The notes under the pieces were generated by a model. The model searched no databases and was not told the DNA's origin. It worked only from the letters and a program-made list of their open reading frames with translations. The translations under genes were made by a program, and so were the position numbers. From the NCBI GenBank assembly GCA_019090765.1, contig JAHRVJ010000082.1, positions 1 to 8,680 on the forward strand: DNA of 8,680 nucleotides. The letters are read 5' to 3'. Shown here piece by piece: positions 1 through 6,314 of the stretch (positions are counted from its first letter, which is position 1; every line of letters begins with the position of its first letter). The DNA is from Ilumatobacteraceae bacterium. GTDB lineage: Bacteria; Actinomycetota; Acidimicrobiia; Acidimicrobiales; Ilumatobacteraceae.

Positions 1-669
1 CTGCTCATGGAATCGTTGGCCTACGCAACTCTGCAAGGGGGCCCCGACCACGACAACTGGCTGCGTTCCCATGCTGACCGAAGCCCCAAGAACGTCAGCG
101 AATGCGGCCATCACGACGACAAGCGCGAGCGGGTGATCGTGACCGACGATCACGACCGGGTCACGATCACTCTCAACCGGCCACAGTTGGCCAACGCCTT
201 CGATGCCGCAATGCGCGATCAGCTCGCCGATGCCCTTCGAGCCATTGCGGCCGACCCAGCCCGACGCCCGCTGCTGATCCGCGGCGCAGAGAGCACATTC
301 TGCGCCGGTGGCGATCTCAACGAGTTCGGCACCGTCTCAGACCCCAGCACTGCTCACCTGCTTCGCTCAACCACTGCCGTCGCCCCTCTCCTTCTTCAAG
401 TAGCCGACCGCACCACAGCATTCATCGATGGGGCATGCGTTGGCGCAGGCATCGAACTGGCCGCGTTCTGCAAGCGAATCGAGGTCACTCCCAGCGCGCG
501 ATTCAGGCTCCCAGAAGTCTCGATGGGCTTGCTCCCTGGAGTAGGCGGAACGGTCAGTATTCCGCGGCGAATCGGCCGACAAAAGACTCTTGAATGGCTG
601 ATCTCGAACCGTGATCTCGATGCGCAGACTGCGCTTGAGTGGGGCCTCGCTGACGCCCTCGTCGAGTGA
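1..669 (+). CDS. Enoyl-CoA hydratase/isomerase family protein (crotonase fold), 5' end outside window
   Basis: Crotonase-superfamily protein that probably hydrates a 2-enoyl-CoA in beta-oxidation-type catabolism. Numbering from the ATG at 7, the fold begins near residue 42. CAGGDL (99-104) gives the first oxyanion-hole segment and GACVGAGIE (142-150) the second. Glu150 and Glu170 (in LPEVSMG, followed by GVGGT) match the two catalytic glutamates of classical crotonase, so hydratase activity is plausible. The frame is open to base 1 (CTG CTC ATG), with no ribosome site visible. Residues 1-40 (ESLAYATLQGG...) look like the end of an N-terminal extension that I recall from a longer actinobacterial crotonase subfamily, so the ATG at 7 is likely internal and the gene begins upstream. 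The protein stops about 40 residues after GGT (WGLADALVE), earlier than a canonical 260-residue crotonase, so the C-terminal helical region is short. The fold is certain; the substrate is unknown. Confidence 0.85.
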   Translation: MLMESLAYATLQGGPDHDNWLRSHADRSPKNVSECGHHDDKRERVIVTDDHDRVTITLNRPQLANAFDAAMRDQLADALRAIAADPARRPLLIRGAESTFCAGGDLNEFGTVSDPSTAHLLRSTTAVAPLLLQVADRTTAFIDGACVGAGIELAAFCKRIEVTPSARFRLPEVSMGLLPGVGGTVSIPRRIGRQKTLEWLISNRDLDAQTALEWGLADALVE

Positions 670-723
670 GAACTCGCCTCTAGATGGGCCCAACGGTTCC
701 CCATCGAACATGTTGAGCAGTTT

Positions 724-1482
724 GTGTACAATGCGTCATACGACATCGACTCGCTGGGGGCGCGCGACCGCATGGAAACAACCGATTTCGGGTCAGTGAG
801 GCTATTGACGTTCAATCGTCCTGACCAGCTCAACGCCGTCGACGAGATTCTCGCACGCTCGCTGATCGAAGCATTGGCCACCGCTGGCGCAGACGACAAT
901 ATCGCCGCCGTGGTACTCACGGGGCAAGGTCGAGCGTTCTGTGCGGGAGTGGACCTCTCCTACCTCCAAAGAATGTCCACCGCTGAGGCCGACAGCAAGC
1001 CAATGCTCGACTTCACCGACTCGATCAGGTGTTTCGAGAAGCCACTGATCGTCGCGGTGAATGGTCTGGCGGTCGGAATCGGCACGACTTTGTGCCTGCA
1101 CGCCGACCTCGTCATTGCCGGCGCATCGGCTCGATTTCGCACACCATTTTCCGCAATCGGCGTCGCTCCCGAGGTTGGATCAAGTTGGTTGCTTCCCCAG
1201 CAGGTCGGTTTCCAGTTCGCATCGTGGATGTTGCTTTCAGCAGCCTGGGTCGAGCCCGACGAAGCGCTCACCCGCGGGCTGATTTTCGACATCGCACCCG
1301 ATGACCAGTTGCTATCGACTGCCATTGCTGCCGCTACGACGATCGCCGCTAACGACCCCGCCGCGCTTCGTGCGGCCAAGCGCCTCCTGCGTACATGGCA
1401 AGCGGCCCCGGTTGACACGGCGATGGCCGCCGAGAACGTCGAATTCGCCAAGCTGCTCGTCGCCCGGTCGAGCCCCGAATAA
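724..1482 (+). CDS. Crotonase-fold protein, probable delta3-delta2-enoyl-CoA isomerase
   Basis: 252-residue crotonase-superfamily member of normal length. NRPDQLNAVD (31-40) and AFCAGVDL (71-78) are the usual N-terminal and first oxyanion-hole motifs; NGLAVGIG (113-120) forms the second. Both hydratase glutamates are replaced: Thr122 stands where Glu144 of rat crotonase lies, and Phe142 (TPFSAIG) where Glu164 lies. TPFSAIGVAPEVGSS closely resembles the corresponding stretch of eukaryotic ECI2-type isomerases (TPFSHLGQSPEGCSS), where the glutamate of PEG acts as base; Glu150 is the equivalent here. Shifting a 3-enoyl-CoA to 2-enoyl-CoA, to feed the neighbouring hydratase, is therefore the best guess. 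The GTG at 724 is the first start codon after the in-frame TGA at 667-669. The ATG at 772 (residue 17) is a good alternative, and neither has a strong ribosome site. The gene lies in the same frame as the crotonase before it. Confidence 0.87.
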   Translation: MYNASYDIDSLGARDRMETTDFGSVRLLTFNRPDQLNAVDEILARSLIEALATAGADDNIAAVVLTGQGRAFCAGVDLSYLQRMSTAEADSKPMLDFTDSIRCFEKPLIVAVNGLAVGIGTTLCLHADLVIAGASARFRTPFSAIGVAPEVGSSWLLPQQVGFQFASWMLLSAAWVEPDEALTRGLIFDIAPDDQLLSTAIAAATTIAANDPAALRAAKRLLRTWQAAPVDTAMAAENVEFAKLLVARSSPE

Positions 1483-1486
1483 CGAG

Positions 1487-1585
1487 ATGGCCACTAGCAC
1501 CAGCACGAACCCAACACCAACACCAGCGACGACAACCGCAGTCACCACACGTGTCGCCACACACAGGATTGAGGAACCCCAGTGA
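1487..1585 (+). CDS. Possible 32-residue Thr/Pro-rich leader-like ORF
   Basis: ATG at 1487, stop TGA at 1583-1585. The product would be MATSTSTNPTPTPATTT followed by AVTTRVATHRIEEPQ. It fills the gap between the crotonase and the amidohydrolase, and its stop overlaps the amidohydrolase GTG start (GTGA), a layout typical of translationally coupled genes. The composition is low-complexity Thr/Pro/Ala with no recognisable domain or signal peptide. The start lies four bases after the crotonase stop, without a clear Shine-Dalgarno of its own. It may be an expressed coupling peptide or only a by-product of the A/C-rich tract; I lean to the latter. Confidence 0.2.
   Translation: MATSTSTNPTPTPATTTAVTTRVATHRIEEPQ
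1498..1566 (+). repeat. A/C-rich, G-poor low-complexity tract with CCAACA-type imperfect repeats
   Basis: The plus strand here is dominated by A and C, with units such as CCAACACCAACACC (1511-1524) and CACCACAC (1543-1550), unlike the balanced coding sequence on either side. It occupies most of the 99-base gap between the second crotonase and the amidohydrolase. A C-rich, G-poor unstructured RNA stretch is what Rho uses for loading, so a regulatory role is possible but not shown. Confidence 0.5.
1571..1575 (+). promoter_or_regulatory. Ribosome binding site GAGGA for the amidohydrolase
   Basis: GAGGA lies six bases before the GTG at 1582. It supports that GTG as the start of the amidohydrolase rather than a later codon. 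Confidence 0.65.
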
Positions 1586-2868
1586 ACATCAACGAACTCA
1601 CGCTGATCTCCGTAGACGACCATGTCGTTGAGCCACCCGACCTGTTCGACGGTCACATCCCGTCGAAGTACGCCGACAGGGCGCCGCACGTAGTCACGAA
1701 GGAGGACGGCACCCAGGCCTGGTCGTTCGCCGGGCAGGAGGCGCCGAACATCGGCCTCAACGCAGTGGCCGGGCGACCACCCGATGAATACGGGTTGGAG
1801 CCGACCAAGTTCGAAGAGATGCGCGACGGCGTTTGGGATATCCACGAACGCGTCCGCGACATGAACGCCAATGGCGTGCTCGGGTCGATGTGCTTCCCGT
1901 CATTTCCACAGTTCTGTGGTCAATTGTTTTCCCGCTGCGAAGATAAGGAACTTGCGCTGAACGTTCTTCGGGCCTACAACGACTGGCACATCGATGAGTG
2001 GTGCGGGACCTACCCCGGACGCTTCATTCCCCTATCCGTCCCGGTGTTGTGGGACCCACAGCTGATGGCAACTGAGATTCGCCGGGTCGCGGCGAAAGGA
2101 TGCAGGGCGGTGACCTTCTCGGAGAATCCAGAGAAGCTGGGCTTGCCCTCGCTGCACAATGAGCACTGGGATCCGTTCTGGCAAGCCTGCTCAGACACCG
2201 GCACCGTGATCTGCCTACATATCGGCTCCTCCTCGGAGGTCGTTGTCACGTCAGTGGAGGCACCGATCGACACGCTGATCACCCTCCAGCCAATGAATCT
2301 CGTACTCGCCGCAGCAGACCTGCTTTGGTCACCGGTGCTCCGCAAATACGACAAGCTCAGATTTGCGCTAAGCGAGGGTGGAATCGGATGGATCCCGTAC
2401 TTCCTCGAACGGTGCGACTACGTCTACAAGCATCACAGCGCTTGGACGCATCAAGACTTCGGCGATCTACTTCCAAGTGAGCTATTTCGCGAGCGCATGC
2501 TCACCTGCTTCATCGACGACAATTTCGGTCTGGCCAACCTCTCCGAACTCAACACCGACATGGTCAGCTGGGAATGCGACTACCCACACAGCGACTCAAC
2601 CTGGCCAATCTCACCAGAAACTGTGGGGAGCTCCCTCGACGCGCTGAGCCCCGAAATCGTCGCGAAGATCACCCACCAAAACGCGATGCGGGTCTTCGAT
2701 TTCGATCCCTTTGCCCACGTGCCGCGCGCCGACGCGACTGTGGGTGCACTGCGCGCGCAGGCAAGCGACGTCGATCTCGGCTACCGGTCGTCGGCGCGCC
2801 TGAAAAAAGAGGGAACCGACACGGTGAGCGTGCTCGACCTCGCCTCCAAATTGGCGCCCGCGAAGTAG
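1582..2868 (+). CDS. Metal-dependent hydrolase/decarboxylase of the amidohydrolase-2 family
   Basis: 428-residue TIM-barrel protein of the amidohydrolase-2 (ACMSD-like, PF04909) group. It opens with SVDDHVVEPPDL (10-21), the DxHxxE-type first metal-site motif that replaces HxH in many actinobacterial members. Other expected landmarks are His213 in CLHIG, EGGIGWIP (265-272), Asp333 in WECDYPHSD (330-338) as the likely barrel-end aspartate, and HQNAMRVF (365-372) near the C-terminus. It is longer than ACMSD itself (about 330 residues), mainly from inserts around 35-75 and a tail after 375. The family covers decarboxylases and C-C or C-N bond hydrolases, and the reaction here cannot be assigned. 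No signal peptide is seen, so it is likely cytosolic. It sits between two crotonases and a TetR gene, suggesting a step in acyl-CoA or aromatic-acid breakdown. The start is GTG with GAGGA six bases upstream. Confidence 0.88.
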   Translation: MNINELTLISVDDHVVEPPDLFDGHIPSKYADRAPHVVTKEDGTQAWSFAGQEAPNIGLNAVAGRPPDEYGLEPTKFEEMRDGVWDIHERVRDMNANGVLGSMCFPSFPQFCGQLFSRCEDKELALNVLRAYNDWHIDEWCGTYPGRFIPLSVPVLWDPQLMATEIRRVAAKGCRAVTFSENPEKLGLPSLHNEHWDPFWQACSDTGTVICLHIGSSSEVVVTSVEAPIDTLITLQPMNLVLAAADLLWSPVLRKYDKLRFALSEGGIGWIPYFLERCDYVYKHHSAWTHQDFGDLLPSELFRERMLTCFIDDNFGLANLSELNTDMVSWECDYPHSDSTWPISPETVGSSLDALSPEIVAKITHQNAMRVFDFDPFAHVPRADATVGALRAQASDVDLGYRSSARLKKEGTDTVSVLDLASKLAPAK

Positions 2869-2895
2869 GCGAAACGAAGATCCGAGTTCCGCACA

Positions 2896-3552
2896 ATGCC
2901 TCCATCGAGTCCGGTCGCTAATCAATCTCCCGCCGCCGCGCCCCACCTTCGCAACGATGGCCTCGTCGAAGAGACACGTCTAAAGATCCTTGAGGCGGCC
3001 CTCAAGACAATCGGTCGGGTCGGGCCACACCGACTGACGATGACCGATGTGTCTGACGTTGCGAGAGTCTCCCGCGGAACCGTATATCGCTACTTCGCAA
3101 CTCGCGACGAACTATTCGAGGGCGTCATGCTCTACGAAACCGAGCGGTTCGAGCGAGACGTCAACGACCGACTCGCCGGAACCGACGCCGGGGGACCGCG
3201 GCTCACCGGGCTGGTTGAGTTCTTGCTCGAATATCTCGAGGGACACCCCGCTCTGAACCAACTCCTCGAAGTCGATCCGAGATACGTGCTCGAATTCCTG
3301 TGGAAGAACCTGGACACGTTTCGTACGGTCACCCTGGGGGCGTCAGAACCTCTGCTGTCGCGCCTTCCACTCGTTGAATCTGGCCTGGTGCGTGAGGAGG
3401 CATTGAATGAACTTCTGCTCCGGGTGCTCATTTCGTTCTTCCTTCTTCCACGCACCGACGACGACGAGTCACTCGCGGCACTCGGAGTAGTTCTGCGGTC
3501 GCTCGACACCAACGATTCTGAACAATCCCTCTCTGCTGAGGGGGCACGTTGA
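2896..3552 (+). CDS. TetR-family transcriptional regulator
   Basis: 218 residues. The N-terminal DNA-binding domain spans about 26-75: the first helix runs through TRLKILEAALKTIG, and the helix-turn-helix through LTMTDVSDVARVSRGTVYRY (47-66), followed by FATRDELF (67-74), the standard TetR signature. The remaining roughly 140 residues are helical and variable, as in the ligand-binding half of the family; a homodimer is expected. The first 20 residues are Pro/Ala/Ser-rich and probably disordered. It starts 27 bases after the amidohydrolase stop with only a weak purine stretch upstream, and its reading frame is open back to that stop, but no earlier start codon exists. Being embedded in a catabolic gene group it probably represses that group in response to a pathway metabolite such as an acyl-CoA. 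That is inference, and I could not identify a convincing operator. Confidence 0.93.
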   Translation: MPPSSPVANQSPAAAPHLRNDGLVEETRLKILEAALKTIGRVGPHRLTMTDVSDVARVSRGTVYRYFATRDELFEGVMLYETERFERDVNDRLAGTDAGGPRLTGLVEFLLEYLEGHPALNQLLEVDPRYVLEFLWKNLDTFRTVTLGASEPLLSRLPLVESGLVREEALNELLLRVLISFFLLPRTDDDESLAALGVVLRSLDTNDSEQSLSAEGAR

Positions 3553-3570
3553 TCCACTTCGTTCCAACCC

Positions 3571-3576
3571 AGGAGG
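3571..3576 (+). promoter_or_regulatory. Strong ribosome binding site AGGAGG
   Basis: A perfect AGGAGG lies seven bases before the ATG at 3584. It is the best Shine-Dalgarno in the window, fixes the start of the DUF1214-type gene and suggests high translation. Confidence 0.85.
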
Positions 3577-3583
3577 GCAACCG

Positions 3584-4804
3584 ATGACCCAGCAAGACGA
3601 AATCAACAAGTGGCCTGAAATCTATGGCAGGACCGAAGAATTGGCATCAACGCGAGGCGCCCGAACCGCCCTGCCGCAGAACTGGGCGACCGCTATGGAG
3701 GCCATCGGCGACCTCCCCAAGCTGCTAGCAGATGCACCCCCGGCCGAGTCGGCTGAGGGTGTCCGCTATCTGCTCCGCTTCCTATCAGCTGGCCTTCGAA
3801 TCTGCATTGAGGCCGACGACGCCGAAGCACCGATGCTGACCCGCAGCATCGAGAACAGGATGAGCTGGGGTCTCGACAATCCCGACACGACCTATCTCTA
3901 CACCCGCCTCGACCCGGGCGGCACCTACCGACTTCATGGTTCCAAAGGAACAGCTCGCCACTTCGAGATCCAGGTGAACACCGGCCACCAAGGCGACGGC
4001 CATATCCAAGGCTGGAAGGCGAACCTCTGGTGGCGTGGCGATGATCTCTCCGATGACATCGATATCGAGATTCCTCCCACCGACGATGCCTCATTCTTGT
4101 TCATTCGTCAGTACTTCTCCGACTGGGCAACTGAGATTCCCGCAACTCTGAATGTGGAGCGATTGGATCGTCCGCTTCCCCCAAGCCAGATCGACGATGA
4201 TGCAATCAATGCCCGGCTCGGGCTGCTCACAACATGGCTTCGAGAAGGAGCGACGGGGTGGGACCAGATCTCCCGCGCGTTCCTCGACGGGATGGCCCAA
4301 GACACCATCGAGTCCGAGATTCACCCACTCCTAGCGTCAACCGAAGGTTCGGGACTAAAAGGCCAGGCGTACGGGATGGGTCCTTGGCGCTGCGAATCCG
4401 GCGAAGCCGTGGTCATCACCGCGACCCCTCCGCCCTCGCGGTACTGGAGCCTTTCACTATGTGACCGATACTGGCAGTCGATTGACTATGCCCAACGACA
4501 ATCGTCGCTGAACGACAGCCAAGCTGTGCCAGACGAAACAAGCGACGGAACGATCACCTTCGTGGTCAGTCACGAAGACCCCGGCGTGGCGAACTGGCTT
4601 GACGCAGGAGGCCGGTCAGGAGGCACACTCGCCGTTCGCTACCTCCTTCCCGAAACAGAGCCAACGACAGTCACACTGAACCGGATCCCGCTAGCCGAGC
4701 TAGAGAATCATCTGCCCACCAGCGTGGTCAGAACCGACCCGAAGAACCGTCAGCGAGTCCTCCGCATGCGGCAATACCAGATCGCCTCCCGACTCAGGTG
4801 GTAA
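3584..4804 (+). CDS. DUF1214-type domain protein of unknown function
   Basis: 406-residue protein with no signal peptide or membrane segment. The N-terminal half contains NPDTTYLYTRLDPGGTYRLH (99-118). The C-terminal half contains YWSLSLCDRYWQSIDY (287-302), SLN (308-310), DGTITFVVSHEDPG (321-334) and NWLDAGG (337-343). These resemble the beta-rich DUF1214 (PF06742) family, often found with DUF1254. Full DUF1254/DUF1214 proteins are usually exported; this one lacks a leader and resembles the cytoplasmic actinobacterial forms found beside lipid or steroid catabolism genes. Biochemical function is unknown to me. It is the last gene of the plus-strand group, 31 bases after the TetR stop, with an AGGAGG ribosome site. 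The family call rests on motif memory, without a profile search. Confidence 0.75.
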   Translation: MTQQDEINKWPEIYGRTEELASTRGARTALPQNWATAMEAIGDLPKLLADAPPAESAEGVRYLLRFLSAGLRICIEADDAEAPMLTRSIENRMSWGLDNPDTTYLYTRLDPGGTYRLHGSKGTARHFEIQVNTGHQGDGHIQGWKANLWWRGDDLSDDIDIEIPPTDDASFLFIRQYFSDWATEIPATLNVERLDRPLPPSQIDDDAINARLGLLTTWLREGATGWDQISRAFLDGMAQDTIESEIHPLLASTEGSGLKGQAYGMGPWRCESGEAVVITATPPPSRYWSLSLCDRYWQSIDYAQRQSSLNDSQAVPDETSDGTITFVVSHEDPGVANWLDAGGRSGGTLAVRYLLPETEPTTVTLNRIPLAELENHLPTSVVRTDPKNRQRVLRMRQYQIASRLRW

Positions 4805-4821
4805 GAGCGCCCGAAGCGCTC
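4805..4821. terminator. Candidate bidirectional terminator hairpin
   Basis: GAGCGC CCGAA GCGCTC forms a perfect 6-bp stem with a 5-base loop (TTCGG on the minus strand). It begins right after the TAA of the DUF1214 gene and ends three bases before the LivF stop on the opposite strand, so it fills the convergent junction. No long T-run follows on either strand, so intrinsic termination may be weak or need help. Confidence 0.45.
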
Positions 4822-4824
4822 CGC

Positions 4825-5550
4825 TCATTCAGTTCCCGGCGAGCCGAAAATTGTTGACGCAACAACATGTCGTGCCTCGTCGGAGGGACCCTCCCACGAG
4901 ATCTCGCCATGTGTGAGCAGGATCACGTGATCACACAAGTCAAGCGCGTGGCCAACATGCTGTTCGACTACCAGCACCGCGGTGCCGGCCTCTCGAATCT
5001 TCTCGAGCAGGTCATAAACCTGATCGACGATGATCGGCGCGAGACCTAACGAAAGCTCGTCGGCAATCAGCAGCTTCGGGGACTCCACCAACGCGCGAGC
5101 CAAACACAACATTCGCTGCTCGCCGCCTGACAGGGTGCCCGCGATCTGCTTCCGACGATTTCCGAGTTGGGGAAATATCTCGTAGGCGCGTTCCAGAGCG
5201 GCCGGGACACCCTTACGCGAAAACGTTCGCCCGAACGGCAGCGCAAGATTCTCCTCCACCGTAAAGGTGCTGAAGACGGACCGACCCTCGGGCGCGTGCA
5301 CGATACCCGAACGCGCAAAATGGTAGGTCGGCTTGCCAGTGACCTCGCGACCTGCGATGTCAACGCTGCCTTCCAACGGTTTGACCAGCCCCGACGCGAC
5401 ACGCGCCACCGTGGTCTTACCGGCGCCATTGGCTCCGAGAAGAGCAACCGCTCCCCCTTCGGGGACCGATAGGGAAACGTCGAACAACGCGCGGAACGGC
5501 CCATACCCGGCAGTTACTCCGGTCAGTTCGAGAATCGGTTCGTGACTCAT
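4825..5550 (-). CDS. livF: Branched-chain-amino-acid-type ABC transporter ATP-binding protein LivF
   Basis: 241-residue ATPase of the Liv/HAAT importer, working at the inner face of the membrane with LivG on the fused permease. Walker A is GANGAGKT (39-46), the LivF-typical APEGRSVF segment lies at 86-93, the ABC signature is LSGGEQ (140-145), and Walker B is LLIADELSLGL (160-170) with Glu165 catalytic. The switch position carries VEQHV (195-199), with Gln in place of the usual His, as is common in LivF proteins. The length is typical. Its ATG overlaps the LivG stop by ATGA, which implies translational coupling; no strong ribosome site of its own is visible. It is the last gene of the minus-strand operon and converges with the DUF1214 gene. 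Real substrates of such systems include amino acids, urea, amides and aromatic or aliphatic acids, so 'branched-chain amino acid' is only a family label. Confidence 0.94.
   Translation of the reverse strand: MSHEPILELTGVTAGYGPFRALFDVSLSVPEGGAVALLGANGAGKTTVARVASGLVKPLEGSVDIAGREVTGKPTYHFARSGIVHAPEGRSVFSTFTVEENLALPFGRTFSRKGVPAALERAYEIFPQLGNRRKQIAGTLSGGEQRMLCLARALVESPKLLIADELSLGLAPIIVDQVYDLLEKIREAGTAVLVVEQHVGHALDLCDHVILLTHGEISWEGPSDEARHVVASTIFGSPGTE
4851..4865. repeat. Short perfect inverted repeat TTGTTG-3-CAACAA
   Basis: TTGTTG ACG CAACAA is a 6-bp inverted repeat with a 3-base spacer inside the last codons of livF (encoding VVAST). Its symmetry is of the sort bound by dimeric repressors or able to form a small hairpin. 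It may equally be chance; nothing else ties it to a function. Confidence 0.35.
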
Positions 5551-6314
5551 GTCAGATCTGCATCGCCTAAGTACGCACGACGAACGGCCGGGTCGGCCAG
5601 GACCTCATCAGTCGTGCCGGATGCCAACAACTGACCGAAGTCGAGCACGTAGGTTCGCTCGGTGAAGTCGGCAACCAGCTCGACGTCGTGTTCAACAAGC
5701 AAGATCGCGAACCCCTGCTGTTCTTGCACATCACGCAGGGTTCGTGCGAGAGTCGCTGTTTCCTCACGATCGAGCCCCGATGACGGCTCATCAAGCAACA
5801 ATAGACGTGGCCGGGTGACCAGCGCCCGCCCCACTTCTACTAGGCGACCTTGGCCGAGGCTTAGCGCCTCAATCGGCTCATCGCGAATCTCACCCAAGCC
5901 GAGCAGGTCGAGTAGTTCATCGCACACCTTGATCTCGTCGCTGGTCGGGCGACCCAAACCCAGGAGGTCTTTCCACATGGACCCAGTGCCAAGCCGAACC
6001 CGCTCGGCAATCAACAAATGCTCGCGAACCGTACTGTCGTTGAACAACTCCAAGCGCTGAAACGTACGGCCGATTCCGAGCAGGGCCCTACGGTTGACCG
6101 CAAGGTTGCCAATGTCGGCGCCATCAAACATCACCTGACCTCTGTTGGGCTGGAGTACGCCCGACAAGCAGTTGAAAAGGGTCGTCTTACCCGCGCCGTT
6201 TGGGCCAATCAACCCAACACGCTCGCCCTCCTCGACGGTCAGGTCGACTTCGCTCAGCGCCCGGATTCCACGAAAGTCTTTCGCGATTCCTCGCGCCTCG
6301 AGCAGAGTGGTCAT
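5547..6314 (-). CDS. livG: Branched-chain-amino-acid-type ABC transporter ATP-binding protein LivG
   Basis: 255-residue partner ATPase of LivF. Walker A is GPNGAGKT (37-44), the Q-loop region GRTFQRLELF (82-91) contains Gln86, the signature variant is LSLGQ (151-155), which is usual for LivG, Walker B is LLLLDEPSSGL (171-181) with Glu176, and the switch His209 lies in VEHD. The C-terminal DPAVRRAYLGD (241-251) is the hallmark LivG tail (xxVxxAYLG). Its ATG overlaps the permease stop by ATGA, and its own stop overlaps the LivF start the same way. A purine-rich GGGTGGGA on the minus strand, four bases upstream of the start, may serve as ribosome site. All ATPase motifs are intact, so it should be functional as a LivG/LivF heterodimer. 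Confidence 0.95.
   Translation of the reverse strand: MTTLLEARGIAKDFRGIRALSEVDLTVEEGERVGLIGPNGAGKTTLFNCLSGVLQPNRGQVMFDGADIGNLAVNRRALLGIGRTFQRLELFNDSTVREHLLIAERVRLGTGSMWKDLLGLGRPTSDEIKVCDELLDLLGLGEIRDEPIEALSLGQGRLVEVGRALVTRPRLLLLDEPSSGLDREETATLARTLRDVQEQQGFAILLVEHDVELVADFTERTYVLDFGQLLASGTTDEVLADPAVRRAYLGDADLT

Noticed and set aside
684..714. Short palindromes TGGGCCCA (684-691) and AACATGTT (707-714) between the crotonases
   Set aside because: Eight-base palindromes are common by chance, and there is no second copy or promoter context to make them operators.
396..920. 174-codon minus-strand ORF opposite the two crotonases
   Set aside because: It lies antisense to two clearly conserved crotonase domains, has Ser/Arg/Ala-rich composition with no motif, and is a typical GC-rich shadow frame.
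1312..1845. 177-codon minus-strand ORF spanning the A/C-rich gap
   Set aside because: It covers the ends of two well-supported plus-strand genes, its Val/Gly-rich middle is only the complement of the A/C-rich tract, and no domain is visible.
2869..2895. Gap before the TetR gene examined for a TetR operator or promoter
   Set aside because: At 27 bases it shows no inverted repeat and no convincing -35/-10 pair, so no regulatory site is reported.
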